Below, one piece after another: positions 39,197 through 48,471 of a DNA stretch of 64,000 bases. The position numbers and the translations under genes were made by a program. Location: NCBI RefSeq assembly GCF_002741015.1, contig NZ_CP016616.1, positions 4,738,501 to 4,802,500 on the forward strand. Reading direction: 5' to 3'. The DNA is from Microvirga ossetica (GTDB lineage: Bacteria > Pseudomonadota > Alphaproteobacteria > Rhizobiales > Beijerinckiaceae). The notes under the pieces are model-generated. The model was given only the letters and a program-made list of their open reading frames with translations. It was not told the DNA's origin and made no database searches. The stretch's first letter is position 1. Each line of letters starts with the position of its first letter.

Positions 39197-39727
39197 ATGG
39201 CGTCCGTTGCTCTGGTTTCGGTCTTGGGTCCCGATCGGGTCGGGCTCGTCGCTGCAATCGCTGAGCACCTGTTCGATGTCGGCGTGAACCTGAGAGATAC
39301 AACCTTCGCCGCCCTCGGATCGGGCGCCGAATTCGTCGCCCTGTGCGAGCTTCCTCAGGACATGACGGCCGCCGCGATCGAGGAGGGTCTGAAGCGATTG
39401 CCGGAATTGGCCGGGGCGGAGATCCGCGCCGTGCCGTACGCGTTCGACCCGAGTCCCGGGCCTTCGGGCAAGATCACCCATCGCATCGCAATCAGCGGCG
39501 GCGATCAGCTCGGCCTGGTCGCCCGGCTCGCCGAGGTCTTCAAGCAATACGAGGCCAATATCGTGCGTCTCGAGGCCCGCAAGCTGCCTGACGCCGAGGG
39601 CGGTCTCTATGTCACGCGGTTCGCCGTTTCGATCCCGGCGGGTCAGGCAGAGCTCTGCCTTGCGACGGTCAGCAACACCGCCGGGTCGCTCAGCCTGGAC
39701 TGCCGTGTCGAGGAGAGCTCGCTTTAG
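39197..39727 (+). CDS. ACT-domain protein, GcvR-like
   Basis: Protein of 176 aa with two ACT domains (about 3-75: VALVSVLGPDRVGLVAAIAE; about 95-170: IAISGGDQLGLVARLAEV). ACT domains bind amino acids; GcvR of E. coli represses the glycine-cleavage operon through GcvA. Whether this one regulates glycine metabolism is not shown. ATG 39197 follows GGGAGGAAGTC; the longer frame has no better site. A hairpin with CCGGGGCG/CGAACCCGG-like arms lies after it near 39750. Confidence 0.8.
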   Translation: MASVALVSVLGPDRVGLVAAIAEHLFDVGVNLRDTTFAALGSGAEFVALCELPQDMTAAAIEEGLKRLPELAGAEIRAVPYAFDPSPGPSGKITHRIAISGGDQLGLVARLAEVFKQYEANIVRLEARKLPDAEGGLYVTRFAVSIPAGQAELCLATVSNTAGSLSLDCRVEESSL

Positions 39728-39792
39728 CGCATCGGCAAAAGGAATTGGCCGGGGCGAACCCGGCCATGACCATCCTTAGGAAATGCCGTACC

Positions 39793-40443
39793 TTAGACTT
39801 CGGAGTCGTCGTCCTGCGGCTGCCGGATGCCATAGCGGCTCTCGAGGGCGCCGTTGCGCGGCTGCTGCTGCGGGCGGTTGCGCTCGCCGTTCTCGTTGCC
39901 GGCACGCTGCGGGCGGTCCGACGGATCGCGTCCGATGCGGGAGGCGAGCTGCGACAGGTCGAGGAACTCGTCAGCCTGCCTGCGCAGTTCGTCCGCAACC
40001 ATGGGCGGCTGGGTCGTGACCGTGGAGATCACGGAAACCCGCACGCCGCGGCGCTGCATCGCCTCGACCAGCGACCGAAAGTCGCCGTCGCCGGAGAACA
40101 GGACCATGTGGTCGATATAGGGGGACAACTCCAGGGCATCGATGGCGAGCTCGATATCCATGTTGCCCTTCACCTTGCGGCGGCCGGCGGAGTCGACGAA
40201 TTCCTTGGTGGGCTTCGTCACCACGCGGTAGCCGTTGTAGTCGAGCCAGTCGATCAACGGGCGGATGGAAGAATATTCCTGATCTTCCACAAGCGCTGTG
40301 TAGTAAAAGGCGCGAACCAACGTGCCGCGGCTTTGGAACTCCTTCAGCAGGCGCTTGTAATCGATATCGAAGCCGAGAGTTTTGGTGGTAGCGTAGAGGT
40401 TGGCTCCATCAATGAAGAGCGCGATCCGCTGCTGGCCTGACAT
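39793..40443 (-). CDS. NYN-domain protein (LabA/DUF88 family), probable ribonuclease
   Basis: 216 aa from ATG 40443 (an upstream frame adds MFCRFSRIQQ without a site). NYN/PIN-like acidic residues are visible: Asp in ALFIDGANLY, Asp in NMDIELAIDALEL and FSGDGDFRSLVEAMQRRG. The C-terminal 40 residues are low-complexity (Arg, Asn, Gln, Asp). Family members are likely metal-dependent RNases in RNA quality control. It is usually near pyrE or rpoZ in this order, and follows pyrE on the minus strand here. Confidence 0.85.
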   Translation of the reverse strand: MSGQQRIALFIDGANLYATTKTLGFDIDYKRLLKEFQSRGTLVRAFYYTALVEDQEYSSIRPLIDWLDYNGYRVVTKPTKEFVDSAGRRKVKGNMDIELAIDALELSPYIDHMVLFSGDGDFRSLVEAMQRRGVRVSVISTVTTQPPMVADELRRQADEFLDLSQLASRIGRDPSDRPQRAGNENGERNRPQQQPRNGALESRYGIRQPQDDDSEV

Positions 40444-40684
40444 AAGTATTCTCTGTTGGATTCGGCTGAAGCGGCAAAACAACCTTCATTATTCAAGAGA
40501 CATCTATTATTTACGCAGGCAATAAAATTGCGCGAGAAAATTACGACGTGCCCTGGATCAGGCGGTTATTAACCCTTCGGCCGATTAAAAACGACAATGC
40601 AAACTACTTAATGGCGTGGAAATTCCAAGAGTCAAGTTGTCAGAACCAAGGCAGTCAAGCCTCTGTGTAAAAAATAAACAGCTA

Positions 40685-41269
40685 TTATGATTTGAGGCTG
40701 CGGCTGCCCGGCTTGGTGGCCGGAAGAGCTGCCAGTTCCACAGGAATTTGATCCGGTGCATAGGCGGGAATGTCGAGCTGGACCAAGGACACCAACGGCA
40801 CGCCGAGATCCGCCTTGCCGCCCGAGCGGTCGATGAGGCAGGCCGCTCCGAGGATCGTCCCGGGATAGTCGCGCAGGGCTGCGAGGCATTCCCGAGAGGA
40901 AAGACCTGTCGTCACGATGTCTTCCACCATCACGACCCGTGCACCTTCCGGAATGGCGAAGCCGCGGCGCAGGGCGAAGGCTCCGTTCTCCCGCTCCACG
41001 AAAATGGCCTTGCAGCCGAGATGCCGGGCCGTTTCATAGCCCGGAACGATGCCGCCGACGGCCGGCGAGACCACGTAGTCGACGGGACCGAACGTCTCCC
41101 GGATCTTTTCGGCCAGTGCCCGGCAGACCCGCTCCGTACGCGCCGGGTCCTGGAACACGAACATCTTCTGCAGGAAGACGGGGCTGTGCAGACCGGAGGA
41201 GAGAATGAAGTGGCCCTCCAGCAGCGCGCCGGCGGAGCGGAATTCGTCGAGAACTTCATTCTGGTTCAT
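40685..41269 (-). CDS. pyrE: Orotate phosphoribosyltransferase
   Basis: Pyrimidine enzyme joining orotate and PRPP to OMP; 194 aa. The PRPP loop [16 protein letters not shown] (Asp-x-x-Thr-Thr-Gly) and the substrate-side [17 protein letters not shown] and RRGFAIPEG segments are present. The start at ATG 41269 ([17 protein letters not shown]) is the usual N-terminus; a GTG-type extension is not supported. The IS701 element begins 205 bp upstream of it, so its promoter is probably intact. Confidence 0.94.
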   Translation of the reverse strand: MNQNEVLDEFRSAGALLEGHFILSSGLHSPVFLQKMFVFQDPARTERVCRALAEKIRETFGPVDYVVSPAVGGIVPGYETARHLGCKAIFVERENGAFALRRGFAIPEGARVVMVEDIVTTGLSSRECLAALRDYPGTILGAACLIDRSGGKADLGVPLVSLVQLDIPAYAPDQIPVELAALPATKPGSRSLKS

Positions 41270-41509
41270 GGCTCTATCTCCTGCTGAAGCGCTGTTTGGC
41301 AGGGGGAAAGTCGGGAGGCAAGGGTTATCCATGTGTCGTAGAGAAACTCTTCATGGGAAGGGCCGAGCGCCTCCGATGTGCGAATGCGCACTTGAATTAT
41401 AGAATTACATTACACTTATAATCCCAGGGTTAAGCCGAGATGCCTTAGAGTAAGTAATCTGCATCTCAGCCTATCACTACAGTTGCACGCTGCACAGGCG
41501 CCCTAATTA

Positions 41510-41531
41510 CCTCCTGATCTGATACAGGAGG
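41510..41531 (+). promoter_or_regulatory. Hairpin that pairs with the transposase ribosome-binding site
   Basis: CCTCCTG (41510-41516) is the exact complement of CAGGAGG (41525-41531), separated by an 8-nt loop. AGGAGG is the Shine-Dalgarno sequence 5 bp before ATG 41537, so folding of the mRNA would hide it. Confidence 0.6.
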
Positions 41532-41536
41532 CTGCC

Positions 41537-42882
41537 ATGTCAGGCGTGGCCATCGAGCAGATGCTCGAACTCTGGTGTGTGGAGTTGCGTCAGGTCAAAG
41601 CTGATCTCAAACTCCAGTTTGCTCATCCCAGTGTCGCGGCCTCTGCGGCCGCCTTCCTCGACGGTCTGCTCGGGCCGGAGCGGCGCAAGACCGGCTGGAT
41701 GCGGGCGGAAGCCGCCGGTGATCCGGGACCATGGCGCCAGCAGGCGGTGCTCGGGCGCAGCCACTGGGACGCGGATGCTTTGCGGGACATGGTGCGCGAC
41801 TATGCGCTCGAGACGCTCGCCTCTCCCGGAGCGGTACTGGTGATCGATGAGACCGGCTTTCTCAAGCAGGGGCAGAACTCGTGCGGGGTGGGACGCCAGT
41901 ACACTGGGTCAGCCGGCAAGATTGCCAGCTGCCAGATCGGCGTGTTTGCCGCTTACGCGTCGGACAAGGGCTGCGCCTTGATCGACCGCCAGCTCTATCT
42001 GCCCAAGGACTGGACGACGAAGCCCGAGCGCCTGGCCACGGCTCACGTGCCCGATGCGATCCGCTTCGTCACCAAGCCGCAGATCGCCGCCGCGATGATC
42101 GAGCGGGCCCTGGCGGCCGGCGTACCGTTTGAGTGGGTGGCCACCGACACCATCTATGGGGCCCTGGCCATGCAGCTGCGCCGAGCTGGCAAGGGTTACG
42201 TGCTGGGCGTTCAAGCCACAGACCGCTTCAATTCCTGGGACAAGAGCCCGCCGGTGGCCGGCACGGCCGCGACGATTGCACAGGGGCTTGCTCCCAAGAC
42301 CTGGCAGCGTCTGTCGGCCGGGATCGGCACCAAGGGGCCGCGCCTGTATGATTGGGCCTATGTCGCGTTGGCCGATCTCGAGGCCGAGGAATTCAACGAG
42401 GCGCTGACCGGCCTGTGGACGCGCGGCCTGCTGATCCGGCGCAGCATCAGCGATCAGGATCTGGCGTTCTTCTCAACCTGGTGCCCGGCCGGCACACCGA
42501 TGGAGACCCTGGTGCGGGTGGAGGGCCAGCGCTGGGCGATTGAGGATGCGTTCGAGACCGCGAAGACGGAGTTGGGGCTGACGCACAATGAGACGCGTTC
42601 GTGGCACGGTTGGCATCGGCATGTGTCGCTGGTGATGCTGGCGTTTGCCATGATGACGGTGGTGCGTGAGCACGCCAACCGCCTTACCTCACCCCAAAAA
42701 CGAAACGACGAAGCCCGACTGCAGCGCTGGTATGCTGGTCTGTCCAGGAAATCCGCCGGGTCGCCACACGTCTCCAGCAGCGCCGGATCGAGCCGGCCTT
42801 CGTGATCGCCTGGTCCGCGTGGCGACGAGCGCATCAGGCCATGGCGCAAGCCTCACATCGCAAACGAAAGGTGCAACTGTAG
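41537..42882 (+). CDS. IS701-family transposase, frame shift near the C-terminus
   Basis: DDE transposase. The main frame (to 42805) has the acidic triad: Asp104 in LVIDETGFLKQG, Asp in WVATDTIYGALA and Glu in WAIEDAFETAKTELGL. After about residue 385 the frame departs at CCCCAAAAAC (about 42695-42704). The normal basic C-terminus (VQEIRRVATRLQQRRIEP, then SHRKRKVQL) is in the frame one base back and ends at 42882. This is either loss of one base or a programmed -1 event; IS701 proteins are normally a single frame. Catalytic parts are intact. Confidence 0.85.
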
Positions 42883-43078
42883 TGCTATCTGTGGAGCCGC
42901 CGGTAGAGTACGGGCGCTGCTCCAGGATTTACTGGCGTAATAGTGCAGCAAAGGAGAGAGCTCTTTTGGGCTCTCGCCGGTGATCGTCTGCGCAAGTGAT
43001 AAATGACCGATCCTGATGATTTCGGGCGTGAAGACATCTTCAGCAGAGGGATCGTTGTAAGTTTGGAGGAAGCATAAA

Positions 43079-43867
43079 ATGATGCACGGTAGTAACTCAT
43101 TGGCGATCCCCTCGGATCGGCTCTCAGCTGAGGCGGTCATCCATCCCGCCTTCGTCGAACTGGCGCATTCGAAGGAGGCGCTTCCCCAGGATCGCGGCAA
43201 GATGCCATCCGTCGTAACATTCCTGATCGAGACCAATGCGCTCTTGCGCGAAGGCTTGGGACGGATCCTCTCCGAGACGGCCTATAGCCCCGCCGCCTTG
43301 GCGTCATCACTTCATGAAATCGGACCGGTCCGGACTCGTGAGGGTTGCACGACGATCGTCATCATGGATGCCGCACATGACCACGACGAGAGCTGTCGTC
43401 AGGCCAGGATGCTGAAGGATGAAGATCCCACGGCCCGGATCGTCATGCTGTTCGAGCAGTATGATTTCCGCCAGGTTCTCAATGCCTTCCATGCCGGTGC
43501 CAATGCCTATTTGATGAAGTCGGTTTCCTGTGAGGTTCTTCTGAAAACGCTGGATCTGGTCCTGCTCGGAGAAACGATCTTTCCCGCCAAGGCTCTCTGC
43601 TCCGTCCGCGACAAGGGGCCATCCTTCGGGATAGAGAATGTCGGGGTTCTGTCTTCCCGCGAACTCGCCATCGTCCGCTGTCTCGTCGATGGCGATCCGA
43701 ACAAGGTCATCGCACGCAAGCTCAACATCGCAGAGGCAACCGTAAAGGTCCACGTCAAGGCGATTCTGCGCAAGATTCAGGTGAAGAACCGGACCCAGGC
43801 CGCCGTATGGGGCACGAGCCGTCTGCTCGACGACATTCAGGCTCCGGAAATGAAAGCGGCCGGCTGA
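43079..43867 (+). CDS. LuxR/NarL-type response regulator, atypical receiver
   Basis: 262 aa. The receiver-like domain spans about 43-165: a phosphoacceptor-like Asp in TIVIMDAAHD and the conserved Lys in YLMKSVSCEV are present, but the usual acidic pair is replaced (FLIETNALLREGL), so phosphorylation may be changed. The C-terminal LuxR helix-turn-helix is complete (LSSRELAIVRCLVDGDPNK, then NIAEATVKVHVKAILRKI). It has an odd 40-residue N-terminal extension; Met at 43202 would remove it. No kinase is adjacent, though the HWE kinase at 19566 lacks a partner too. It is next to the IS701 element. Confidence 0.85.
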   Translation: MMHGSNSLAIPSDRLSAEAVIHPAFVELAHSKEALPQDRGKMPSVVTFLIETNALLREGLGRILSETAYSPAALASSLHEIGPVRTREGCTTIVIMDAAHDHDESCRQARMLKDEDPTARIVMLFEQYDFRQVLNAFHAGANAYLMKSVSCEVLLKTLDLVLLGETIFPAKALCSVRDKGPSFGIENVGVLSSRELAIVRCLVDGDPNKVIARKLNIAEATVKVHVKAILRKIQVKNRTQAAVWGTSRLLDDIQAPEMKAAG

Positions 43868-43889
43868 AACTATCAGGGATTTTGGAGCG

Positions 43890-44588
43890 TCAGCGGGCCG
43901 CTGCCGCCAACCATCGCGACAGATCTCCCAGTGATGGCAATTCGGCGAAGCGGGGATGGGCGGTCGGGCGCGGGGCGTCCTCGTGGGCCCAGACAAGATG
44001 ATAGGGGATGAGGGCGGCATAGCTGCCCGCTTCGAGCGCCGGCAGAACGTCCGAGCGCACGGAGTTGCCGGCCATGGCGGCGTGTTCGGGGCCGGCACCG
44101 TGGCGCGAGAAGATGCGGACATAGGTGTCAGCCTTCTTCTCGCTGACGATCTCTACGCCCGAGAAAAAATTGCCGAGGCCCGATGCGGCAAGCTTCGCTT
44201 CCTGGTGGAAGAGATCGCCCTTGGTGATCAGGACCAGCTTGTATTGCGCCGCGAGGTCTTCGAGGGCGTCGTGAACGCCGGGAAGCGGCTCTACCGGATG
44301 CCGCATCATCTCGCGGCCTGCCGAAAGAATCTCCGTGAGGGCTTTGGGGGAGACTTGGCCCCCGCTGACCGCAAGCGCCGTCTCCAGCATGCAGAGGGTG
44401 AAGCCTTTCGCGCCGTAGCCGTAGAGGCCGAGATTGCGCTTCTCCGTTGCCTCGATCTCCGCTTCGAGCGTCTCGGCATCGACGAAGTCGGCGAGCAGCT
44501 CGTTGAAGCGCTGCCGCGTCATCTGATAGAAGGTTTCGTTGTGCCAGAGCGTATCGTCGGCATCGAGACCTAGAACGGTGATAGGCAT
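43890..44588 (-). CDS. HAD-family hydrolase
   Basis: Phosphatase-like protein of 232 aa. Motif I GLDADDTLWHNETF (nucleophile Asp9, acid Asp11), motif II in LITKGDLFHQE, and motif IV region AGNSVRSDVLPALEAG. A helical cap lies between (FNELLADFVDAETLEAEIEA). The substrate is unknown; glycolate-phosphate, pyrimidine-nucleotide and related phosphatases share this layout. It is 21 bp after the GATase gene in the rsh unit. Confidence 0.88.
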   Translation of the reverse strand: MPITVLGLDADDTLWHNETFYQMTRQRFNELLADFVDAETLEAEIEATEKRNLGLYGYGAKGFTLCMLETALAVSGGQVSPKALTEILSAGREMMRHPVEPLPGVHDALEDLAAQYKLVLITKGDLFHQEAKLAASGLGNFFSGVEIVSEKKADTYVRIFSRHGAGPEHAAMAGNSVRSDVLPALEAGSYAALIPYHLVWAHEDAPRPTAHPRFAELPSLGDLSRWLAAAAR

Positions 44589-44609
44589 CTGGAATCCTTC
44601 GCGACCTTC

Positions 44610-45311
44610 TCAGTGATTGCGTTGCGTCGCTTGCACGAAGGCGCCGAACAGCCTGTTGCAGGGATGGTCCTGCATTGCGAAGGACTCAGGGTGCCACTGA
44701 ACGCCAATGGCGAAGCGCCGGCCCGGAATCTCGATGGCTTCGATCACGCCGTCGCCAGCCCTGGCAGACGTGACAGCGTGATCGGAAATCTCGACAACCG
44801 CCTCCTGGTGACGGCTGTTCACGTCGAGCCGCGTCGTGCCCAGGATGCGAGAAAGCATCGTGCCAGGAACGATGTCGACGGGGTGCATGGCGCTCCGGCT
44901 GTCATGGTCGAGGATATGTGGGCCGACTTTTCGCACCTCGTGCACCATGCGGCCGCCATGAAGGCAGGCGAGCATCTGCATGCCGTTGCAGATCCCGAGC
45001 ACCGGCTTGTCACGATCGAGGAAGTCTTGCATGAGCGCCAGCTCGACCTTGAGCCGCTCCGAGGACGGATACAGCGATCCGTCACCGGGAACGTACCATT
45101 CATGAGGAAACTGGATGCGTCCGCCGACGCTGACGAATCCATCGAATTCCGCGACGACGCCATCGACCATCTCCGCGAAATAGGGAATGCCGAATGGCAG
45201 GCCACCGGCACGCTGAATGCCGATGAAATAGTTCTTCGTCATATCGTAGCGTGTACCGTCGACGCTGGTGTTCTCGTCCATGATGACGGCGATGCGGGGC
45301 TTAGCTGACAT
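44610..45311 (-). CDS. Gamma-glutamyl-gamma-aminobutyrate hydrolase (PuuD-like) / class I GATase domain protein
   Basis: Class I glutamine-amidotransferase fold of 233 aa that hydrolyses gamma-glutamyl amides. The nucleophile is Cys108 in VLGICNGMQML; the His-Glu pair is in VQWHPESF; RQ-type residues lie in VNSRHQEAV. PuuD cuts gamma-glutamyl-GABA in putrescine breakdown, but no puu genes are near and the real substrate is unknown. It begins 7 bp after the rsh stop, so it is co-transcribed with rsh. Confidence 0.86.
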   Translation of the reverse strand: MSAKPRIAVIMDENTSVDGTRYDMTKNYFIGIQRAGGLPFGIPYFAEMVDGVVAEFDGFVSVGGRIQFPHEWYVPGDGSLYPSSERLKVELALMQDFLDRDKPVLGICNGMQMLACLHGGRMVHEVRKVGPHILDHDSRSAMHPVDIVPGTMLSRILGTTRLDVNSRHQEAVVEISDHAVTSARAGDGVIEAIEIPGRRFAIGVQWHPESFAMQDHPCNRLFGAFVQATQRNH

Positions 45312-45318
45312 TGGAATC

Positions 45319-47475
45319 CTAACCGGTGATGCGATCGACGCGGCTCACCACGCGCTTGGCGCGCAATTCCGCAATGATGGCGTTGAGATGCTTCAGGTCC
45401 CACACCGTCAGGTCGATGGTCATGTCGGTGAAGTCCTGCGTGCGCCGTTTCATGGACACGTTGTCGATATTGCCGTCGTGATCGGCGATCACCTGCGTGA
45501 TCTGCGCGAGCGATCCGGGCTCGTTGATCGACTGCAGCTTGATGCGCGCCGGGAAACGTTGCGCCGAGCCGGATTCGAGATCCCAGCGCACGTCGATCCA
45601 GCGATCCGGCTCGTTGTCGAAGGCGGCGAGCGACGGCGATTGGATCGGGTAGATCGTCACGCCTTCGCCCGGCGTCAGGATGCCGACGATACGGTCGCCG
45701 GGCACGGCTCCGCCTTCGGGCGCGAAGCGGATCGGCATGTCCGTGTTGAGCCCGCGGATCGGGATACCGGCCGGCTGCTCGCCTGCACCATCCGGTTGTC
45801 CGGCGCCCTTGCCGTCGGCGCTGCCGCGCCGCTCGTCCAGGTAGTCGGGATAGACGGCCCGCACCACGTCGCCGGAGAACATTTCGCCGCGGCCGACCGC
45901 CGCCAGAACGTCCTCCACGGAAACGCGCGCAAGGCGGGGCAGAGCTCCTTTGAGCTTCTCGTCCGAGAAGGGGCGGGCGGCGCGCTCGAAGGCGCGCTCC
46001 AGGATCTGGTGGCCGAGGCCCGTGTATTGCCGGCGCACGGCGGCGCGGGTGGCGCGGCGGATCGAGGCGCGCGCCTTGCCGGTCACCACGAGGGATTCCC
46101 AGGCCGCCGGAGGCGTCTGGCCCTCGGCGCGGACGATCTCCACCTCGTCGCCGTTCTGCAGTTCCGTCAGGAGTGGCGACATGCGGCCGTTGATCTTGCA
46201 GCCCACCGCCGTGTTGCCGACATCGGTGTGAACCGCATAGGCGAAGTCGATGGGCGTCGCGCCGCGGGGAAGCGCGATGAGACGGCCCTTCGGCGTGAAG
46301 CAGAAGACCTGATCGTGGAAGAGCTCGAGCTTCGTATGCTCCAGGAACTCTTCCGGATTGTCGCCCTCGGCGAGAAGGTCGATGGTCCGTCGCAGCCATT
46401 GATAGGCGCGGCTTTCCTTGGCGAGGTGCGAGTTGTCGTTCACGCCCTCCTTGTAGAGGGCGTGCGCCGCGATGCCGTATTCCGCCACTTCGTCCATGTC
46501 CACGGTGCGAATCTGCAGCTCGACACGCTGGCTGCCGGGACCGATCACGGTGGTGTGGATCGAGCGGTAGTCGTTCTGCTTCGGCGTCGAGATGTAGTCT
46601 TTGTAGCGTCCGGGCACCATCGGCCAGCTGGTATGGACGACGCCGAGCGCGCGGTAGCACTCGTCGATGGTCCCGACGATGATGCGGAACGCGAAGATGT
46701 CGGACAATTGCTCGAAGGCGACGGATTTGCGTTCCATCTTGCGCCAGATGGAATAGGGGCGCTTCTGCCGGCCCGACACCTCCGCCTCGATGCCCTGCGC
46801 CCGCAGCTTGGTGGTCAGGTTCTTCTCGATCTCATCTACGAGCTTCTCGTTTTTCGTGGAAAGCTCGTGCAGGTGACGCTTGATGGCCTCGTAGGCCTCC
46901 GGGTCGAGGTTCTGGAACGACAGCTCCTCCAGCTCCTCGCGCATCTCCTGGATGCCCATGCGGCCGGCGAGCGGCGCGTAGATGTCGAGGGTCTCCTCGG
47001 CGATGCGCCTGCGCTTGTCCGACGGCATGAATTGCAGGGTGCGCATATTGTGCAGGCGGTCGGCGAGCTTGACCAGCAGCACCCGCACATCGTCGGCAAT
47101 GGCGAGCAGCAGCTTGCGGAAATTCTCGCCCTGGGCCGCGCGCTTCGACACCAGGTCGAGCCGTTTGATCTTGGTCAGGCCGTCTACGAGGGCGCCGATC
47201 TGGGGCCCGAAGGTCTTGTTGATCTCCTCCAGGGTCGCCTGGGTATCCTCCACCGTATCGTGGAGCACCGCCGCGGCAATGGTCGCGTCGTCGAGCTTGA
47301 GGTCCGTGAGGATGGCCGCGACTTCCAGGGGATGGCCGAAGAACAGGTCGCCGGAGGCACGCTTCTGGTTGCCATGAGCCATCATGGCATACACGTACGC
47401 CCGGTTCAGAAGCGCCTCGTTGGCCGAGGGGTTGTAGCGCTTGACCCTCTCGACGAGTTCATATTGGCGCATCAT
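45319..47475 (-). CDS. rsh: Bifunctional (p)ppGpp synthetase/hydrolase, Rsh (RelA/SpoT homologue)
   Basis: Controls the stringent response by making and breaking (p)ppGpp; 718 aa, the single long Rsh expected in alphaproteobacteria. HD hydrolase domain (about 40-180) has HGNQKRASGDLFFGHP and AAAVLHDTVEDTQAT. The synthetase domain has FAFRIIVGTIDECYRALG and QNDYRSIHTTVIGP, with VELQIRTVDMDEVAEYG. TGS (CFTPKGRLIALPRGATPIDF) and C-terminal ACT domains follow. GATase and HAD genes are co-oriented close behind. rpoZ, often its neighbour, is upstream and ends in a terminator. Confidence 0.95.
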   Translation of the reverse strand: MMRQYELVERVKRYNPSANEALLNRAYVYAMMAHGNQKRASGDLFFGHPLEVAAILTDLKLDDATIAAAVLHDTVEDTQATLEEINKTFGPQIGALVDGLTKIKRLDLVSKRAAQGENFRKLLLAIADDVRVLLVKLADRLHNMRTLQFMPSDKRRRIAEETLDIYAPLAGRMGIQEMREELEELSFQNLDPEAYEAIKRHLHELSTKNEKLVDEIEKNLTTKLRAQGIEAEVSGRQKRPYSIWRKMERKSVAFEQLSDIFAFRIIVGTIDECYRALGVVHTSWPMVPGRYKDYISTPKQNDYRSIHTTVIGPGSQRVELQIRTVDMDEVAEYGIAAHALYKEGVNDNSHLAKESRAYQWLRRTIDLLAEGDNPEEFLEHTKLELFHDQVFCFTPKGRLIALPRGATPIDFAYAVHTDVGNTAVGCKINGRMSPLLTELQNGDEVEIVRAEGQTPPAAWESLVVTGKARASIRRATRAAVRRQYTGLGHQILERAFERAARPFSDEKLKGALPRLARVSVEDVLAAVGRGEMFSGDVVRAVYPDYLDERRGSADGKGAGQPDGAGEQPAGIPIRGLNTDMPIRFAPEGGAVPGDRIVGILTPGEGVTIYPIQSPSLAAFDNEPDRWIDVRWDLESGSAQRFPARIKLQSINEPGSLAQITQVIADHDGNIDNVSMKRRTQDFTDMTIDLTVWDLKHLNAIIAELRAKRVVSRVDRITG

Positions 47476-47612
47476 GCGGCCGCAATCTCCCTTGGCCCGG
47501 TCTATCTGGCTGAAGTCACGAAGCTTTTAAAGATATTGTACAACGTCTTCCGACCGCAAGCCGAATACCTCGCGCATGGCACCCATGCGGGGCCTTGGTT
47601 AAGCGGGCCAAC

Positions 47613-47641
47613 AAAAAAGCCCGGCTCTTCAGCCGGGCTTT
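47613..47641 (-). terminator. Terminator after rpoZ
   Basis: Read on the minus strand: AGCCCGGCT (47639-47631), four-base loop, AGCCGGGCT (47626-47618), then a run of T (47618-47613). It lies 19 bp past the rpoZ stop and separates rpoZ from rsh. Confidence 0.88.
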
Positions 47642-47659
47642 CGGGGATCCTGTCGAGGC

Positions 47660-48067
47660 TTACTCGCGGTCGTCGTCGTCCGCGCTGCTGCTCGGGGGCA
47701 CGAGGCCCTCCAGGCCGCGGAGCAGGTCGTCCTCGCTCATGCGGTCGAACTGGACGTCCGCGTCGTTGTCGCTGCCGGTCGTGGGTGCAGCGGCCGTGTT
47801 GCTGAGCATCGGAACGGCTTCGGCCTCCGGCTCGTCAACCTCGACATATTTCTGCATCGAGTGGATGAGCTGCTCCTTCAGGTCGTCGGGAGCGATGGTC
47901 TCGTCGGCGATTTCGCGCAGGGCCACGACGGGGTTCTTGTCGCGGTCGCGATCGATCGTGAGCGGCGAGCCCGACGAAATGAGGCGGGCCCGGTGGCTGG
48001 CCAGCAGCACGAGCTCGAACCGGTTGTCGACCTTGTCGATGCAGTCTTCGACGGTCACGCGAGCCAT
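47660..48067 (-). CDS. rpoZ: RNA polymerase omega subunit
   Basis: Small subunit of RNA polymerase, 135 aa, typical alphaproteobacterial length. N-terminal [41 protein letters not shown] and [14 protein letters not shown] are diagnostic. The C-terminal acidic tail (SSADDDDRE) is usual. The neighbour rsh is typical. Terminator downstream. Confidence 0.95.
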   Translation of the reverse strand: MARVTVEDCIDKVDNRFELVLLASHRARLISSGSPLTIDRDRDKNPVVALREIADETIAPDDLKEQLIHSMQKYVEVDEPEAEAVPMLSNTAAAPTTGSDNDADVQFDRMSEDDLLRGLEGLVPPSSSADDDDRE

Positions 48068-48471
48068 GCGGGGCTCCTTCTTCAGTCGTTGGGAATATCG
48101 GAAGAGGGAGCGGATACACCGATTGCCTCAAGAAAACAAGAGGAAGCGTCCCTGTGCCGAGGTTTGCTGGAAGGTGCGTCCGCACACGCCTGGGGCCGCA
48201 GAGGCTAGGTAGTCTGTCCTAGGGTCAAGCCTTGGGGGATTGGTCTTGCGAGCCTTAAGCGTCACGTTGCTGGTTCTTGCGCGCCTTGCCGGCCGGGTGC
48301 TCCGCCGGATCACGCTGCGGCAGCCTGTGGTCGACCGGAGCATGCTCAGAGGCTGGCGCCGCCTCATCTGATGAACAGGTTCGGTGCGGAGCAATGCGCT
48401 CTTCGCCTTGACTCCTCGCCCTGCCGGTGCGAGTCCCGCGCGAATTCGATAAATCGAGGGAACCGTTCCTG
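48068..48471. other. Divergent rpoZ/fabD intergenic region
   Basis: 404 bp in which no gene or structured RNA could be supported. It must hold the rpoZ and fabD promoters. Several short frames run through it on both strands but show no family motif or plausible start signals. The GGTGCGAGTCC stretch near 48426 looks like a tRNA T-arm but lacks the rest of a tRNA. Confidence 0.5.

Larger units (their letters stand above)
41475..42884 (+). mobile_element. IS701-family insertion sequence, 1410 bp, CTAT target duplication
   Basis: Perfect 14-bp terminal repeats: CACTACAGTTGCAC (41475-41488) and GTGCAACTGTAGTG (42871-42884). The flanking CTAT is duplicated at 41471-41474 and 42885-42888, the 4-bp size and YTA-type sequence expected for IS701. 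The transposase frame ends (TAG 42880-42882) inside the right repeat. It is placed between pyrE and the response-regulator gene. Confidence 0.95.

Noticed and set aside
41270..43078. Possible larger genomic island around IS701
   Set aside because: Only the IS has clear borders (CTAT duplication); no integrase, att repeats or tRNA target were seen. The insertion between pyrE and rsh is noted only as an inference.
45268..47805. 845-codon open frame on the plus strand
   Set aside because: It lies opposite rsh; it is Arg/His/Asp/Val-rich without motifs. Long antisense frames are common in GC-rich DNA.
48400..48450. tRNA-like T-arm sequence (GGTGCGAGTCC)
   Set aside because: No matching acceptor, D or anticodon stems around it.
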